A DNA stretch of 64,000 bases from assembly GCA_905221605.1 (NCBI GenBank), contig CAJNDS010001491.1, positions 722,360 through 786,359 on the forward strand, in the 5' to 3' direction. The stretch is from Symbiodinium natans (Eukaryota > Sar > Dinophyceae > Suessiales > Symbiodiniaceae). Below the pieces are notes generated by a model. It saw only the letters and a program-made list of their open reading frames with translations, made no database searches and was not told where the DNA came from. Shown here in pieces: positions 38,043 through 46,679 of this stretch; position 1 is the first letter of the stretch, and every line of letters begins with the position of its first letter. The position numbers and the translations under genes were made by a program.

Positions 38043-39904
38043 GTAGGGAGGCCCAGAATGAAAGGGTTTAGGGTTTAGGGTTTAGGGTTTAGGGTTTAGG
38101 GTTTAGGGTTTAGGGTTTAGGGTTTAGGGCTTATTGTTTAGGGTTCAGGGTTTATTGTTTAGGGTTTAGGGTTTAGGGTTCAACGTTTAGGGTTCAACGT
38201 TTAGGGTTTTGAATCAGGGGGGTTTTTAGAACTCTGTTTTTTGTCAGGGTTTCGGGCGCTTCTCTGAATCACGGCCCCTTTAGGGTACTTTAAGGAGCCT
38301 GAACTCTGAACCCTAAGTACTAGCTCCTCAAGCCTAATTTTTACATCCCAAACATTAGGTCCTACATCCCGAGCGTCTGAAATCATGCCCTGACTTGCCC
38401 CATCAGTATACATAGCACAGTGCAGCCTTTCAAAGCAAGCTTACAACTCCAAGCCCGAAATTACCAACATCTCCCCAACCTTGGACCACGTGCCCTACAC
38501 TAAAGTCACTAAACCACCTCATTTTGGTACATGGACACGCTTTCGCCTTCTGTCATCGTTTGGTCCACAAGGCTCTAATGCCCCCAATGCGTTCAAGAAT
38601 CTAGGTAGACCAGAATAAATATACATATATATATATAGAGAGAGAGAGTGTGTTAAATGAAAGATGTGCATATGAATGTAATATCTACAGAAAAAGTTCA
38701 TACACACACACACACCTACCTGTATAGATATGATAAACCCAAATGGGGCAGCGAGACTCTAGAACTTTAACGCGTCAAATCTAAAGCCCAACGCCACGAA
38801 CATCTTGACTCCTGAGCCCGAAACCCGATACCCCAAACCCCTGAACCCTGAACCCCAAACCCCAAACCCCAAACCCGAAACCCTAAACCCCCAAATCCTG
38901 ACCCCCTGGTGAGGTCCCGAAAGGCCAGCTCGACGCGCAACTTCGAGAGCTTAGGCAACAAGGCCGAGCGCTGCGGCTTCGGGTTCAGGGTTTAGGGTTT
39001 AGGGTTTAGGGTTTAGGGTTTAGGGTTTAGGGTTCAGGGTTTAGGGTTTAGGGTTCGGGGTTTAGGGTTTAGGGTTCAGGGTTTAGGGTTAGGGTTAGGG
39101 TTCAAAGTTCAGGGTTTAGGGTTCAGGGCTGCTTGGAGTTAGAGGGCTTCAGGGTGAAGGGCCGAGGTTCACGGATTTGGCGGTGTGGGGTTTGGCGTTG
39201 ACAGGGGGGTCATGTGGATAAAAAGGGGTTTAGGGTTTAGGGTTTCGGGTTTCGGGTTTGGGGAAGATTCAGCATGACGCTGATGAGTTGTCTGCTCTGG
39301 TATTGTGACTCTGTGCTGAGTGCCAAGGCACAAAACACCTCGAGAGTTGGAGGGTTTAGGGTTTAGAGTCTACAGTTTAGTGTACCGATTCGAGTTTTTG
39401 TGATTTCGTATGGCCTAGGTGCTTGAGGGTTTAGGGTTTAGGGTTTAAGGTTTAGGGTTTAGGGTTTAGGGGTAGGGTTTAGGGTTTAGGGTTTCTGAAA
39501 CCCGAGTTCTGAGCAGGCTATGCGTTGGTGGGTGTCGAGCAGACGCACACCAGCGTGCCGCTGGATCAGTGTGGCTTCCAAGTGGGGTTTAGGGTTTAGG
39601 GTTTAGGGTTTAGGGTTTAGAGTTTGGGGTTCAGGGCTTAGAGGAGGGTTTTCGGGTTTAGGCTTTAGGGTTCAGGGTTTAGGGTTTAGGGTGTAGATCC
39701 CAGATCCTCAAACTTAAGCCCCGTGACCTAAACCTCAACATCGCAAGCCCTGAGACGTTTAGCTTGAGAATTGGACTGTCGAGGCCTTGAGCTAGTGGTT
39801 CTTCGCAGGGAATCAGGGAAATTAGGTACCCTACATAATCATTTTCCTCGGTGTATATAGGGGGACAGGGTCACGACTTCCGAAACCCTAGACCCTTAGA
39901 GAGT
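38043..39904. repeat. TTTAGGG-type arrays with unique islands
   Basis: TTTAGGG at 38,066-38,215, 38,985-39,130, 39,225-39,265, 39,428-39,495 and 39,590-39,695. Unique DNA at 38,220-38,760 with (TA)n/(GA)n near 38,620-38,650 and a CA run at 38,702; CCCCAAA variants at 38,830-38,890. Small GC-rich islands at 38,910-38,985 and 39,500-39,580 may be exons. Confidence 0.8.
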
Positions 39905-39975
39905 TACGTATATATGTATATATATATATATATATATACATATGTATATATATATATATATAGAGAAAGAGAGAG
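39905..39975. repeat. TA/GA microsatellite
   Basis: TATATG, (TA)n in two blocks, then GAGAAAGAGAGAG. Confidence 0.95.
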
Positions 39976-40345
39976 GGACAAACACAAACCAGGGATTTCT
40001 GACGGCCAGGGCAGTGGCGCTGGATGTGAGCCGGCTCACGTTTGCACAGCGACGCACGGAGTAGGGCTCGACATTAGCCCCGGTCCTCCACAAGCCCCGG
40101 TTTCTTCAGCTGTCCCCAAGGCGACCCCGAGAATCAGGAGCCGTCGGAAGCGGGCTTCGGGCTCTCTGGCTCCATTGTGTCCGAGCGCGCAACGCTTCCC
40201 AGACACGAGGTTCCCGAGAGTGATGCCACAGTCCACGGGCTCACCACTCCACAAGACACCCCGTGTATTTTGGCAAGAGGAGCTGCCAGGCGGCACCATG
40301 AGGAGACCCAGGGACTCCAATACCCCTGAATTCCAAGGAATAGAC
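39976..40345 (+). CDS. Unassigned open segment, 370 bases
   Basis: Non-repetitive GC-rich DNA with an open plus frame rich in Pro, Arg and Ser (contains P-R-I-R-S-R-R-K-R-A-S-G-S-L-A-P), ending at TAG; the minus strand is also open. Basic, Pro-rich composition would suit a linker or nuclear protein. No splice site or motif decides it. Confidence 0.25.
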
Positions 40346-40472
40346 TAGACCTTAAATTATAATAGGGTTCCTTTTTGTGGTGTTATTCTAGTAGGGTTCC
40401 CTATATGAATTATATGGTTTCGGGAATAGTCCTTAGTTAAGGAGTAGAAGGGTACCCGACTCCCACATTCCC
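40346..40472. other. AT-rich unique stretch
   Basis: Contains AATAGGGTTCC.TTT and GTAGGGTTCCCTATATG, short phrases similar to those at 41,095 and 56,220; probably remains of another small element. Confidence 0.4.
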
Positions 40473-40664
40473 TACTACTTGGAGGTTCAGGTCATTTGTA
40501 ACCACAATTGTAACTGTACCTTAGAAACCCCCGAGGTCCCCTAAGTAGGTTTATAGACTTGTGATTGGGTATATAGGTACCCGTGAACCCCCTAAACCCT
40601 ATCCCGAAACCCTAAACCCTAAACCCTAAACCCCAATTCAGGTTACCCATGAACCTCCAAGTAC
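40473..40664. mobile_element. GAACCTCCAAGTA fold-back element interrupted by a heptamer array
   Basis: Left end CTACTTGGAGGTTCAGGTCA, right end ACCCATGAACCTCCAAGTA. Inside, from about 40,586, CCCCCTAAACCC and CCCTAAA units (to 40,630) interrupt the right part, which then resumes CCCCAATTCAGGTTACCCATG. So an array sits inside a mobile element. Confidence 0.65.
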
Positions 40665-41334
40665 TGAGAGCCACTAGCGTACGTCTCTCCGGGGCTCGCC
40701 TGGGGTTTGGGCCAGAGGCTCGCGTCTGATGTTCTAGGGTTAGGGTTTAGGGTTTAGGGTTTGGGGTTAGGGTTTAGGGTTCAGGGTTTAGGGTTTAGGG
40801 TTTGGGTTACCAAGGTTCAAGGTAAACTTTGAGAAAGCCCTGGGAACCCTCCTTGAAGCTTTATGGGTACAGCAATAACTGGGGGGGAGCAATAACTGGG
40901 GTTCTAAGCGATTTAGGGTGTAGGGTTTAGGGTTTAGAGTTTAGGGTTTAGGGTTTCGGGTTTAGGGTTTAGGGTTTAGGGTTTGGGGTTTGGGGTTTAG
41001 GGTTTAGGGTTTGGGGTCTCTTCACCCCGAAACTCTTAGGTACTTACTTGGAGCTTTACGATAAAAGGGGGTACCTTATTGGGGTTCCTCATTATACTGG
41101 AATCCTACTATTTGGCGGTCTATATTGGGGGTCCCCTATTTTCGTAAACCCCCACTTCTCCAATAACCAAGGGAAAAGTGGTTAAACTTTAGTCTTCCCA
41201 ATCGACAAGGAACCCAAAAAGTTTAAAGACTATGAGGATTCAGGGTTGAGAATTTAGAGTAGAGTTTATCGGGGCTTAGGGTTTAGGGTTGAGGTTTGTA
41301 AGGGATAAGGGGTCAGGCCATACTTAGACCCTCA
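40665..41334. repeat. TTTAGGG/TTTGGGG arrays and element remains
   Basis: Arrays at 40,738-40,808 and 40,916-41,015. 41,058-41,160 (GGGGGTACCTTATTGGGGTTCC ... CCTACTATTTG) resembles 56,205-56,275 and is a second small repeat family with two copies here. Confidence 0.75.
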
Positions 41335-41432
41335 CTTTATCATAGTTGAGTAACATTTTAGACCTTTAAGGGTACTTGAACCCATAAGGAATGGACATTT
41401 AAATTTTTCATATGATCCGAACCATGAACTAG
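41335..41432 (+). mobile_element. Dispersed CTAG-ending (introner-like) copy B
   Basis: It aligns with ankyrin intron 3 along its length: GAGTAACATTTT, GGTACTTGAACCCATAAGGAAT, and final GAACCATGAACTAG. CTTAG stands just before the alignable part (41,323-41,327) and directly after it (41,433-41,437), a possible target duplication. Confidence 0.7.
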
Positions 41433-41534
41433 CTTAGCAATCCACCCCCCAAGTTGCTGTGACCGGCTGCAGTCCAGGTGGAGCTTTGCCGAGCGCACTG
41501 CGATTGTCCTAGGCTTCTCTGACGGTGTGCATGT
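41433..41534 (+). CDS. Candidate exon between two introner-like copies
   Basis: The 102 bases between copies B and C are GC-rich and open: L-A-I-H-P-P-S-C-C-D-R-L-Q-S-R-W-S-F-A-E, then R-T-A-I-V-L-G-F-S-D-G-V-H-V-F. Being bracketed by two copies of a sequence that is a true intron elsewhere is the reason to call it an exon. Product unknown. Confidence 0.4.
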
Positions 41535-41635
41535 CTTCGTCATGGTGGGGTAACATTTTGCATGTTTAAGAGTACTTAAACTCAATAAGGAATGGAACTT
41601 TAAACTTTTGTAATACTATCCCAACCGTGAACTAG
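41535..41635 (+). mobile_element. Dispersed CTAG-ending (introner-like) copy C
   Basis: The closest relative of ankyrin intron 3: GTCATGGTGGGGTAACAT, AGTACTTAAACTCAATAAGGAA, and ACTATCCCAACCGTGAACTAG against intron 3 CCTATCCCAACCATGAACTAG (one change in the last 19). A G tract follows at 41,640-41,650. Confidence 0.75.
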
Positions 41636-42348
41636 ACAGGGGGGGGGGGGTCTCGATGGGGTTGAGCTTTGCGCAGCAGGGTTTAGGTGTTTGGGGTACT
41701 CTGTGTTTGCAGAGTATGGCTTAGGGTTGAGGCGTAACCCTCTTTGGTTTTGCGGGATGTTTCATATGGATCCGATCTCCAGCTTTGCTATGAAAGCTTC
41801 GTTCTGAGGGGCTTGGATGTTGTGGGCTACAACGCATCCCTCAATAGGGCCCTTGTGGAAGCCCTATGCACCTGCCTGAACCCGGATGTTTAGCCTAAAC
41901 TTGTAAGCCCGAGGAACCCCAAAGGCCCCCAAACGCTACACCCTGTACCCAAAACCCGGATGTTTGCCCATCAGCCCCCCTCAGCCCATAACCCCGAGCC
42001 CCCAAACCCTAAACCCTAAACCCTAAACCCTAAACCCTCAACCCTCAACCCTAAACCCTAAACCCTAAACCCTAAACCCTAAACCCTAAACCCTAAACCC
42101 TAAACCCTAAACCCTAAACCCGAAGCCCCCTGAGCCAGGTGCAGAGAAGGAGGGCATCGACGCCACTTTGCTGCCCTTGCTGGATGGCTGCGTCGAGATC
42201 CCGCAGCAGGGGCAGCTGCGGTCATTGAATGCGCGAGACCGAGATGAATCCCTGAACCCTAAACCCCATAACCCCATAACCCCATAACCCCATAACCCCA
42301 TAACCCCATAACCCCATGACCCCATAACCCCATAACCCCTAACCCCTA
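41636..42348. repeat. Unique stretch, CCCTAAA array and CCCCATAA array
   Basis: 41,650-41,930 is unique; about 16 CCCTAAA units with two CCCTCAA at 42,004-42,122; an island at 42,123-42,250; then about 11 CCCCATAA units (42,262-42,340). The retrotransposon inserted at the end of this octamer array. Confidence 0.9.
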
Positions 42349-42571
42349 TGCGGAGCTGCAGCTGGTATTGTAGAAAGGAGTTGGTGTTGGGAGTTGAAAG
42401 GGTCAATGTACCCGGAAATTCTTTTGGCTCAAGAAACCTGGGCAATGCGTCCTACGGAAAAGGTGTGTTTGGTTGTGCCTTGGGTTTTGTCTTTGGTTGT
42501 TCCAGGGGAATCAAGGGTTTCTGTTGGGGTTGACTGTTTTGTTCCCTGTCCTCCTTCGGTTGCCCCCCGTA
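42349..42571 (+). repeat. Left LTR (223 bp)
   Basis: It differs from the right LTR by three transitions and no indel. It holds TTTTGGCTCAAG at 42,422-42,433, identical to the last 12 bases of the dinoflagellate spliced leader. Ends TGCGGAGCTG ... CCCCCCGTA; the TG..TA ends deviate from the usual TG..CA. No clear TATA box. Confidence 0.95.
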
Positions 42572-42583
42572 GGTTATGAGCCC
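42572..42583 (+). promoter_or_regulatory. Primer-binding site for half of initiator tRNA-Met
   Basis: GGTTATGAGCCC starts one base after the LTR. It is complementary to GGGCTCATAACC, the anticodon arm of initiator tRNA-Met in yeast and bacteria, not to a tRNA 3' end. Drosophila copia primes from a tRNA-iMet fragment cut in the anticodon loop, and this layout is the same. Confidence 0.7.
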
Positions 42584-42633
42584 AAATTAGGCTTCCTGCG
42601 GAATTGGTAAAGATTTTTCGTTTGTTTAGCGCC

Positions 42634-44964
42634 ATGGACATGATGCGGCGTCGCTCTGAGCCTGGACTGTCGCCAACGGCCAATGAAGCCGAAGGAAATC
42701 GCGGTGATGGGGGTGATGAACGACAACAAATGGTACAAGCGCTGACAGATGGTAGGGAGGTTGCAATGATACAACCAACGCCTCAGGTGGAAAACGAAGT
42801 GGTTCCGGTTCAAGCAGCAAATCCTTTCTGGAGCGAGCGGGCTCAAGAAGAAATGAGACTTAGGCAATCAAGGCCGGCAAGTCTTCCTGCGAGCGGAGGG
42901 GATAGAAGTGGTGAAGGTACGAGGAGGCCGCCTTCGCTGCAAGATCTTTTGGGTCAGGAACCTGCACCTGTTGAGAGACCATCGTCAGGCTTAATGGGCC
43001 AGATGGAACGAGGTACTATTGGTGGAGTGCAAGCAGACGAAGAGCTCATTCCTGATGTTGGTGGTGAAGAACAAAGTGAAGATATGGCGGTGGTAAAGCG
43101 TGCGCTGAAAGAGTTGCTTGTGCAAACAAAGGAGCTGGGGAACAGGTTGCATCGGGTGGAGGAGAAAAGCTATACCTCTGCTGCATCTGGGTCAGCTTCG
43201 AGAGCACGGAGCACTGGAGTGGTGGACGCAAACACTGCATATCCTCTAGGAATGACTCCAGAGAGGCAGTACCTGCCAGGACAAGTTTTCTACACGGATG
43301 GTATGGGTGGTTTTTGGACTGTGTTGCCTGATGGGACATGGCTGCCTATTGAGGGCTACGACCTGCCAAAGGGTTGTGATCTTCAATCCTTGCCTGGGTC
43401 CAGGAAGGGGGATGTTCAAGTGGAGGATGAAAAAGAAGTGCCAATGATGCATGTAGCTGAAGGGAAGAAACCCTCCAGATTGCCTCCATTGAATTACCCC
43501 ACGGGAGGTCCTGCAAGTGGTGGATATGCAAGTGGACCACCTGGTTTAACACATGTTCCGATTACTTCCTTGCCATCAGGTGCTGATGGTTCTGCCGCAC
43601 CTGTGGGGAACCAGCCCGGTTTTGTTTCAGCTCGGGAAACTGCAACGCAAGAGAACTCAGCAGGATCGGGTGGATATACAATGGTGGATGATGTTCCGTA
43701 TCGGTGGAAAATGGTCGCTGGGAAGTTGGAATTAGAAAAGGTTCCGCTCACAGCTGTTCCGCCTGGTATAGGACATGGACTACCTCAAGGGCCTGGTGGT
43801 AGGGTCAGTTTACCTCCTGGAGCAGTGGTGCCACGTGGTATGCCAATCATTGGTGATAGTTCTGGAACCGAACGTCCGGAGGCTCTTGGGAAGCATGTGA
43901 TGAGCCTTCCAACTTTGGCAGACTACACACCAAGCAATCCGACGGCACTGGGTGATTGGATCGCAATGATCGAACCAATGTTGTCTTCGCTGACGGATAC
44001 AGGAAGAGTGTGGTGGCAATGCGTCTACTCAAAGGCATATCAAGCGTATGCCAAATGGTTGAGTGTTTCTCCGCTGGAAAGGTTGGGCATCAAGGCTGAG
44101 CTGGAAGGGCTCAAGGTGGTTCAAACTGTGCATGTTTTGTTGGAGCAGAGAGCGGTGTCTTTACTGCTACAGGCGATTCCGGAGAGATTGAAGACCGAGA
44201 TCGTTTCCACTCGAATGTTGGGGTCAGTGATGATATTCTACAAATTGCTGACGGTCTACCAACCAGGTGGAGCAAATGAGCGCAGCACAATGTTGAACTT
44301 CTTGGTGCAACCATCTCCAGCAACCTCGATCTCAGAGGCCATAAAGGGAGTGCGTTAATGGGCGCAATGGCGTTCCCGATTGAGGGAGTTGAGAGCGGCC
44401 GAGCCGGACGCTACCTTGCTTATCAAGGGATTGGATGGTTTATCATCCGCGTTGCTGGCAAAGCACCCTACGGTTCATTTCAGAGTGGCATCCTTTCGGG
44501 AGAAATTGGGGGTGGACTACTCGCCGACCTCTGAAACTGCGACAAAACTAGCTGAAATGTTACAGGCAGAGTTTGAACTGCTACTGCATAGTGCTGGTGA
44601 ACAAGAGGTGAAGCAGGACTCGGACGCCAAGAAAAGGGCCAGGTTAAACAAGGCCCAAAAGGGAACTGGTGACGAGACAGAGGAGGGTGACAAAGGCAAA
44701 GGGAAAGGAAAAAGGTACAGCGGAGATGGTGAACGTCCTTTCTGTTGGATATATGGGAAGACCGATGCAGGTTGCAAGTTCGGATCCCGCTGCAAATTTC
44801 GCCATGACAAAGACTCCCTTGAGCGAGGAAGATGTTTTGAGTGTGGGGCCGTTGGCCATCTGCAGCCGCAATGTCCATATAAGGATGGTGCAAGTTCCAA
44901 TGTCCCAAAGGGGGAAAGGGCGGCAAAGGTGCGAAGTGGGGAAATGCCAAAAAGGCAGAGGTAG
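42634..44964 (+). CDS. gag: Gag with CCCH and CCHC zinc fingers, interrupted by TAA
   Basis: Start chosen at GCCATGGAC, a perfect Kozak ATG; the frame is open further upstream without another ATG. The N-terminal 400 residues are polar, Gly/Pro-rich linker-like sequence with a short charged helix; about 430-570 is the capsid-like region (L-G-D-W-I-A-M-I-E-P-M, W-L-S-V-S-P-L-E-R-L). A TAA at 44356-44358 breaks the frame in a Trp-rich helix (G-V-R-stop-W-A-Q-W-R-S-R-L); downstream sequence continues in the same frame. Near the C-terminus C-x9-C-x5-C-x3-H (44743-44805) is followed by C-x2-C-x4-H-x4-C (44833-44874), the retroviral RNA-packaging knuckle. Having both finger types is unusual for copia Gag. 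CAA, AAA or GAA to TAA would explain the stop. Confidence 0.88.
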
Positions 44965-46679
44965 CTGAAGGGGGAGATGAGACGGCCAATGCGGGATTGG
45001 ATAAAGGTTCTGCAAGTCCCTCATCGCCATCAACGGCCAATCAGGTCCTTGTTGAAGCGTTAGAAGTGCTGAAATCTATGAAGCTGTCATCGGAACAGTC
45101 GGCATCAAGCGGGGATCCCAGTGTTCGAATGTTATGTGGCTCTGGGCTGCTTCAGCAGGAAGGGAGAGTGGCGTTGGTGGATACAGCTGCTACGCATCTT
45201 GTGCGGACGCTTTTTCCATGGGAATGTTTACCCGACACTACTGTTATGGTGCAAAGCGCGCTTGGTGGTGTGACAATGAGGATTACAGAGAAAGGGACGT
45301 TGATTAGGGAAGACAATGGGCCCCTGATTATCCCTCTCTGGTTGATTTTGGAGTTTGGGGCGAACCTCACTGTGATCAATGGGATGTGTCACGTGGGTGC
45401 AAAATCTTCGCTGGACCAGCTCTTGTGGTTTGAACATGGCTGTTTGGTTATGGATTACAAAACAGCTGAAAAAATGGTTTTGCATGCTGAAAGGCAGCGT
45501 GCGTCTTGGTCCCATTCTCAATGGAGGAATGGAAGGGCGGACTGTGGAGTCGGTTCGTCTGATGCCACGTTGTTGCCGAAGCAGGGAGAAGGCCGAGGAG
45601 TATGCGTTCTACATGTGGCCAGGGTTTCTGACACCAATGAGTGTTCGGGAATGGGCATGTTGGACTCGGGAGCATCACATCCTCTCAGATCACTTCGTCC
45701 TGGTGAACAGCTTCCGCAGCAAAAGGTGTTGGTGTCTTTAGCTGTTGGATCTCGGGAGATGTGTATTACCCCAGGTGGGACCCTGGTAACTCCTGAAATG
45801 GTAGATCCACTAGTGCCAATTGGCAAAGCGAGCGCCTTGGTTGGTCTCAGAGTTCAGTGGCGTGGTGGCAAGTGCACAGCCTCACATCCTGTTCTGGGGG
45901 AACTTCGCGTTCGTGATCTGAATGGGTGCCCTTGTTTAGAAAAGGAGGTGGCGCTTCAGATCATTGATGAAATGGATTGGTGTTCACCAAAGCAAGCTTT
46001 GAAGGTGGCACGTATGGTTCAAGGGTGTCCGAATACGGACGACGAGGTGGCTGTAAAAACGTCGTTGCAAAGCGCAGCGCGGACAGCGTCAGCGAATGAG
46101 GAGGAGTTCGTCCAGGCATGCTGGAGATTTCTTCGGTGGTATTATGGGGATATACCAGAAAATATGCTGATGGAGCTGTTGCCACGTGGAGATATTGCGG
46201 CGTTGCCTTTCAACCGTCATAAAAGGAGACGGCTGGCACGAGCAAAAAGGGTGGTGGTACACCTATTTTCGGGGAAACAAAAATGGCATTTTCCCAGTCG
46301 GGATGTGGAGGTACTGGAGCTGGATTTGACAAAAGGCGGTGACCTACATAATTCGAGCGTCTGGAAGTATCTTCTGCATCTGGCGGCTGAAGGAAAGGTG
46401 GTTGCTGTGGTTGGAGGACCTCCATGCAGGACAGTGTCAAGGTTGAGAGGTGAAGACGGTGGTCCACCTGTATTACGCCGACGCTGTGGGCCTGAACGGT
46501 TGGGGTTAAAAAGTCTTCCTTGGCCACATCAAGAATTAGCTCAAAAGGATGGTGTTTTACTTCTGAAGATGCTTTTCCTATATGACGTGGCGGTGCATTC
46601 AAGGTGTGGAACTGCTGAAGTCATCAATGGAAGTTCTGTCTTCTTTGGCATGGAAGCCCTGGGGACCCTGAACTCATAG
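44883..46679 (+). CDS. pol: Pol part 1: two protease-like domains and methyltransferase-like segment
   Basis: The frame is -1 to gag and has no ATG near its start, so it is expressed by shift or as a fusion. Two retropepsin-like units lie in tandem: A-L-V-D-T-A-A-T-H (Asp at 45180) and G-M-L-D-S-G-A-S-H-P-L-R (Asp at 45663), 161 residues apart, each followed by a similar beta-rich pattern. After a helical region comes V-V-V-H-L-F-S-G-K-Q-K-W (46,251-46,286), D-L-T-K-G-G-D-L, and V-V-A-V-V-G-G-P-P-C-R-T (Cys at 46425). These resemble C5-methyltransferase motif I (F-x-G) and motif IV (P-C). Motifs VI, VIII and X are not seen, so activity is uncertain. The frame ends at TAG while the homologous reading continues in the -1 frame (G-S-P-G-D-P-E-L-I) from about 46655. 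Confidence 0.85.
   Translation, partial: GWCKFQCPKGGKGGKGAKWGNAKKAEVAEGGDETANAGLDKGSASPSSPSTANQVLVEALEVLKSMKLSSEQSASSGDPSVRMLCGSGLLQQEGRVALVDTAATHLVRTLFPWECLPDTTVMVQSALGGVTMRITEKGTLIREDNGPLIIPLWLILEFGANLTVINGMCHVGAKSSLDQLLWFEHGCLVMDYKTAEKMVLHAERQRASWSHSQWRNGRADCGVGSSDATLLPKQGEGRGVCVLHVARVSDTNECSGMGMLDSGASHPLRSLRPGEQLPQQKVLVSLAVGSREMCITPGGTLVTPEMVDPLVPIGKASALVGLRVQWRGGKCTASHPVLGELRVRDLNGCPCLEKEVALQIIDEMDWCSPKQALKVARMVQGCPNTDDEVAVKTSLQSAARTASANEEEFVQACWRFLRWYYGDIPENMLMELLPRGDIAALPFNRHKRRRLARAKRVVVHLFSGKQKWHFPSRDVEVLELDLTKGGDLHNSSVWKYLLHLAAEGKVVAVVGGPPCRTVSRLRGEDGGPPVLRRRCGPERLGLKSLPWPHQELAQKDGVLLLKMLFLYDVAVHSRCGTAEVINGSSVFFGMEALGTLNS
44907..44913 (+). promoter_or_regulatory. Possible -1 frameshift heptamer A AAG GGG
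   Basis: Gag reads CCA AAG GGG here; slipping back one base gives AAA GGG and enters the pol frame, which is open from 44,883. The heptamer fits the X-XXY-YYZ pattern, and the overlap is only 80 bases. Pol after the shift (G-K-G-G-K-G-A-K-W-G) suits the basic linker expected there. An indel mutation is the alternative. Confidence 0.4.

Noticed and set aside
42572-42583. tRNA-Met gene fragment
   Set aside because: Only the anticodon-arm complement is present, at the exact primer-site position after the LTR; no D or T arm nearby.
42604-42633. Gag start upstream of the ATG
   Set aside because: The extension depends on a TTG; the ATG at 42,634 has a perfect Kozak context.
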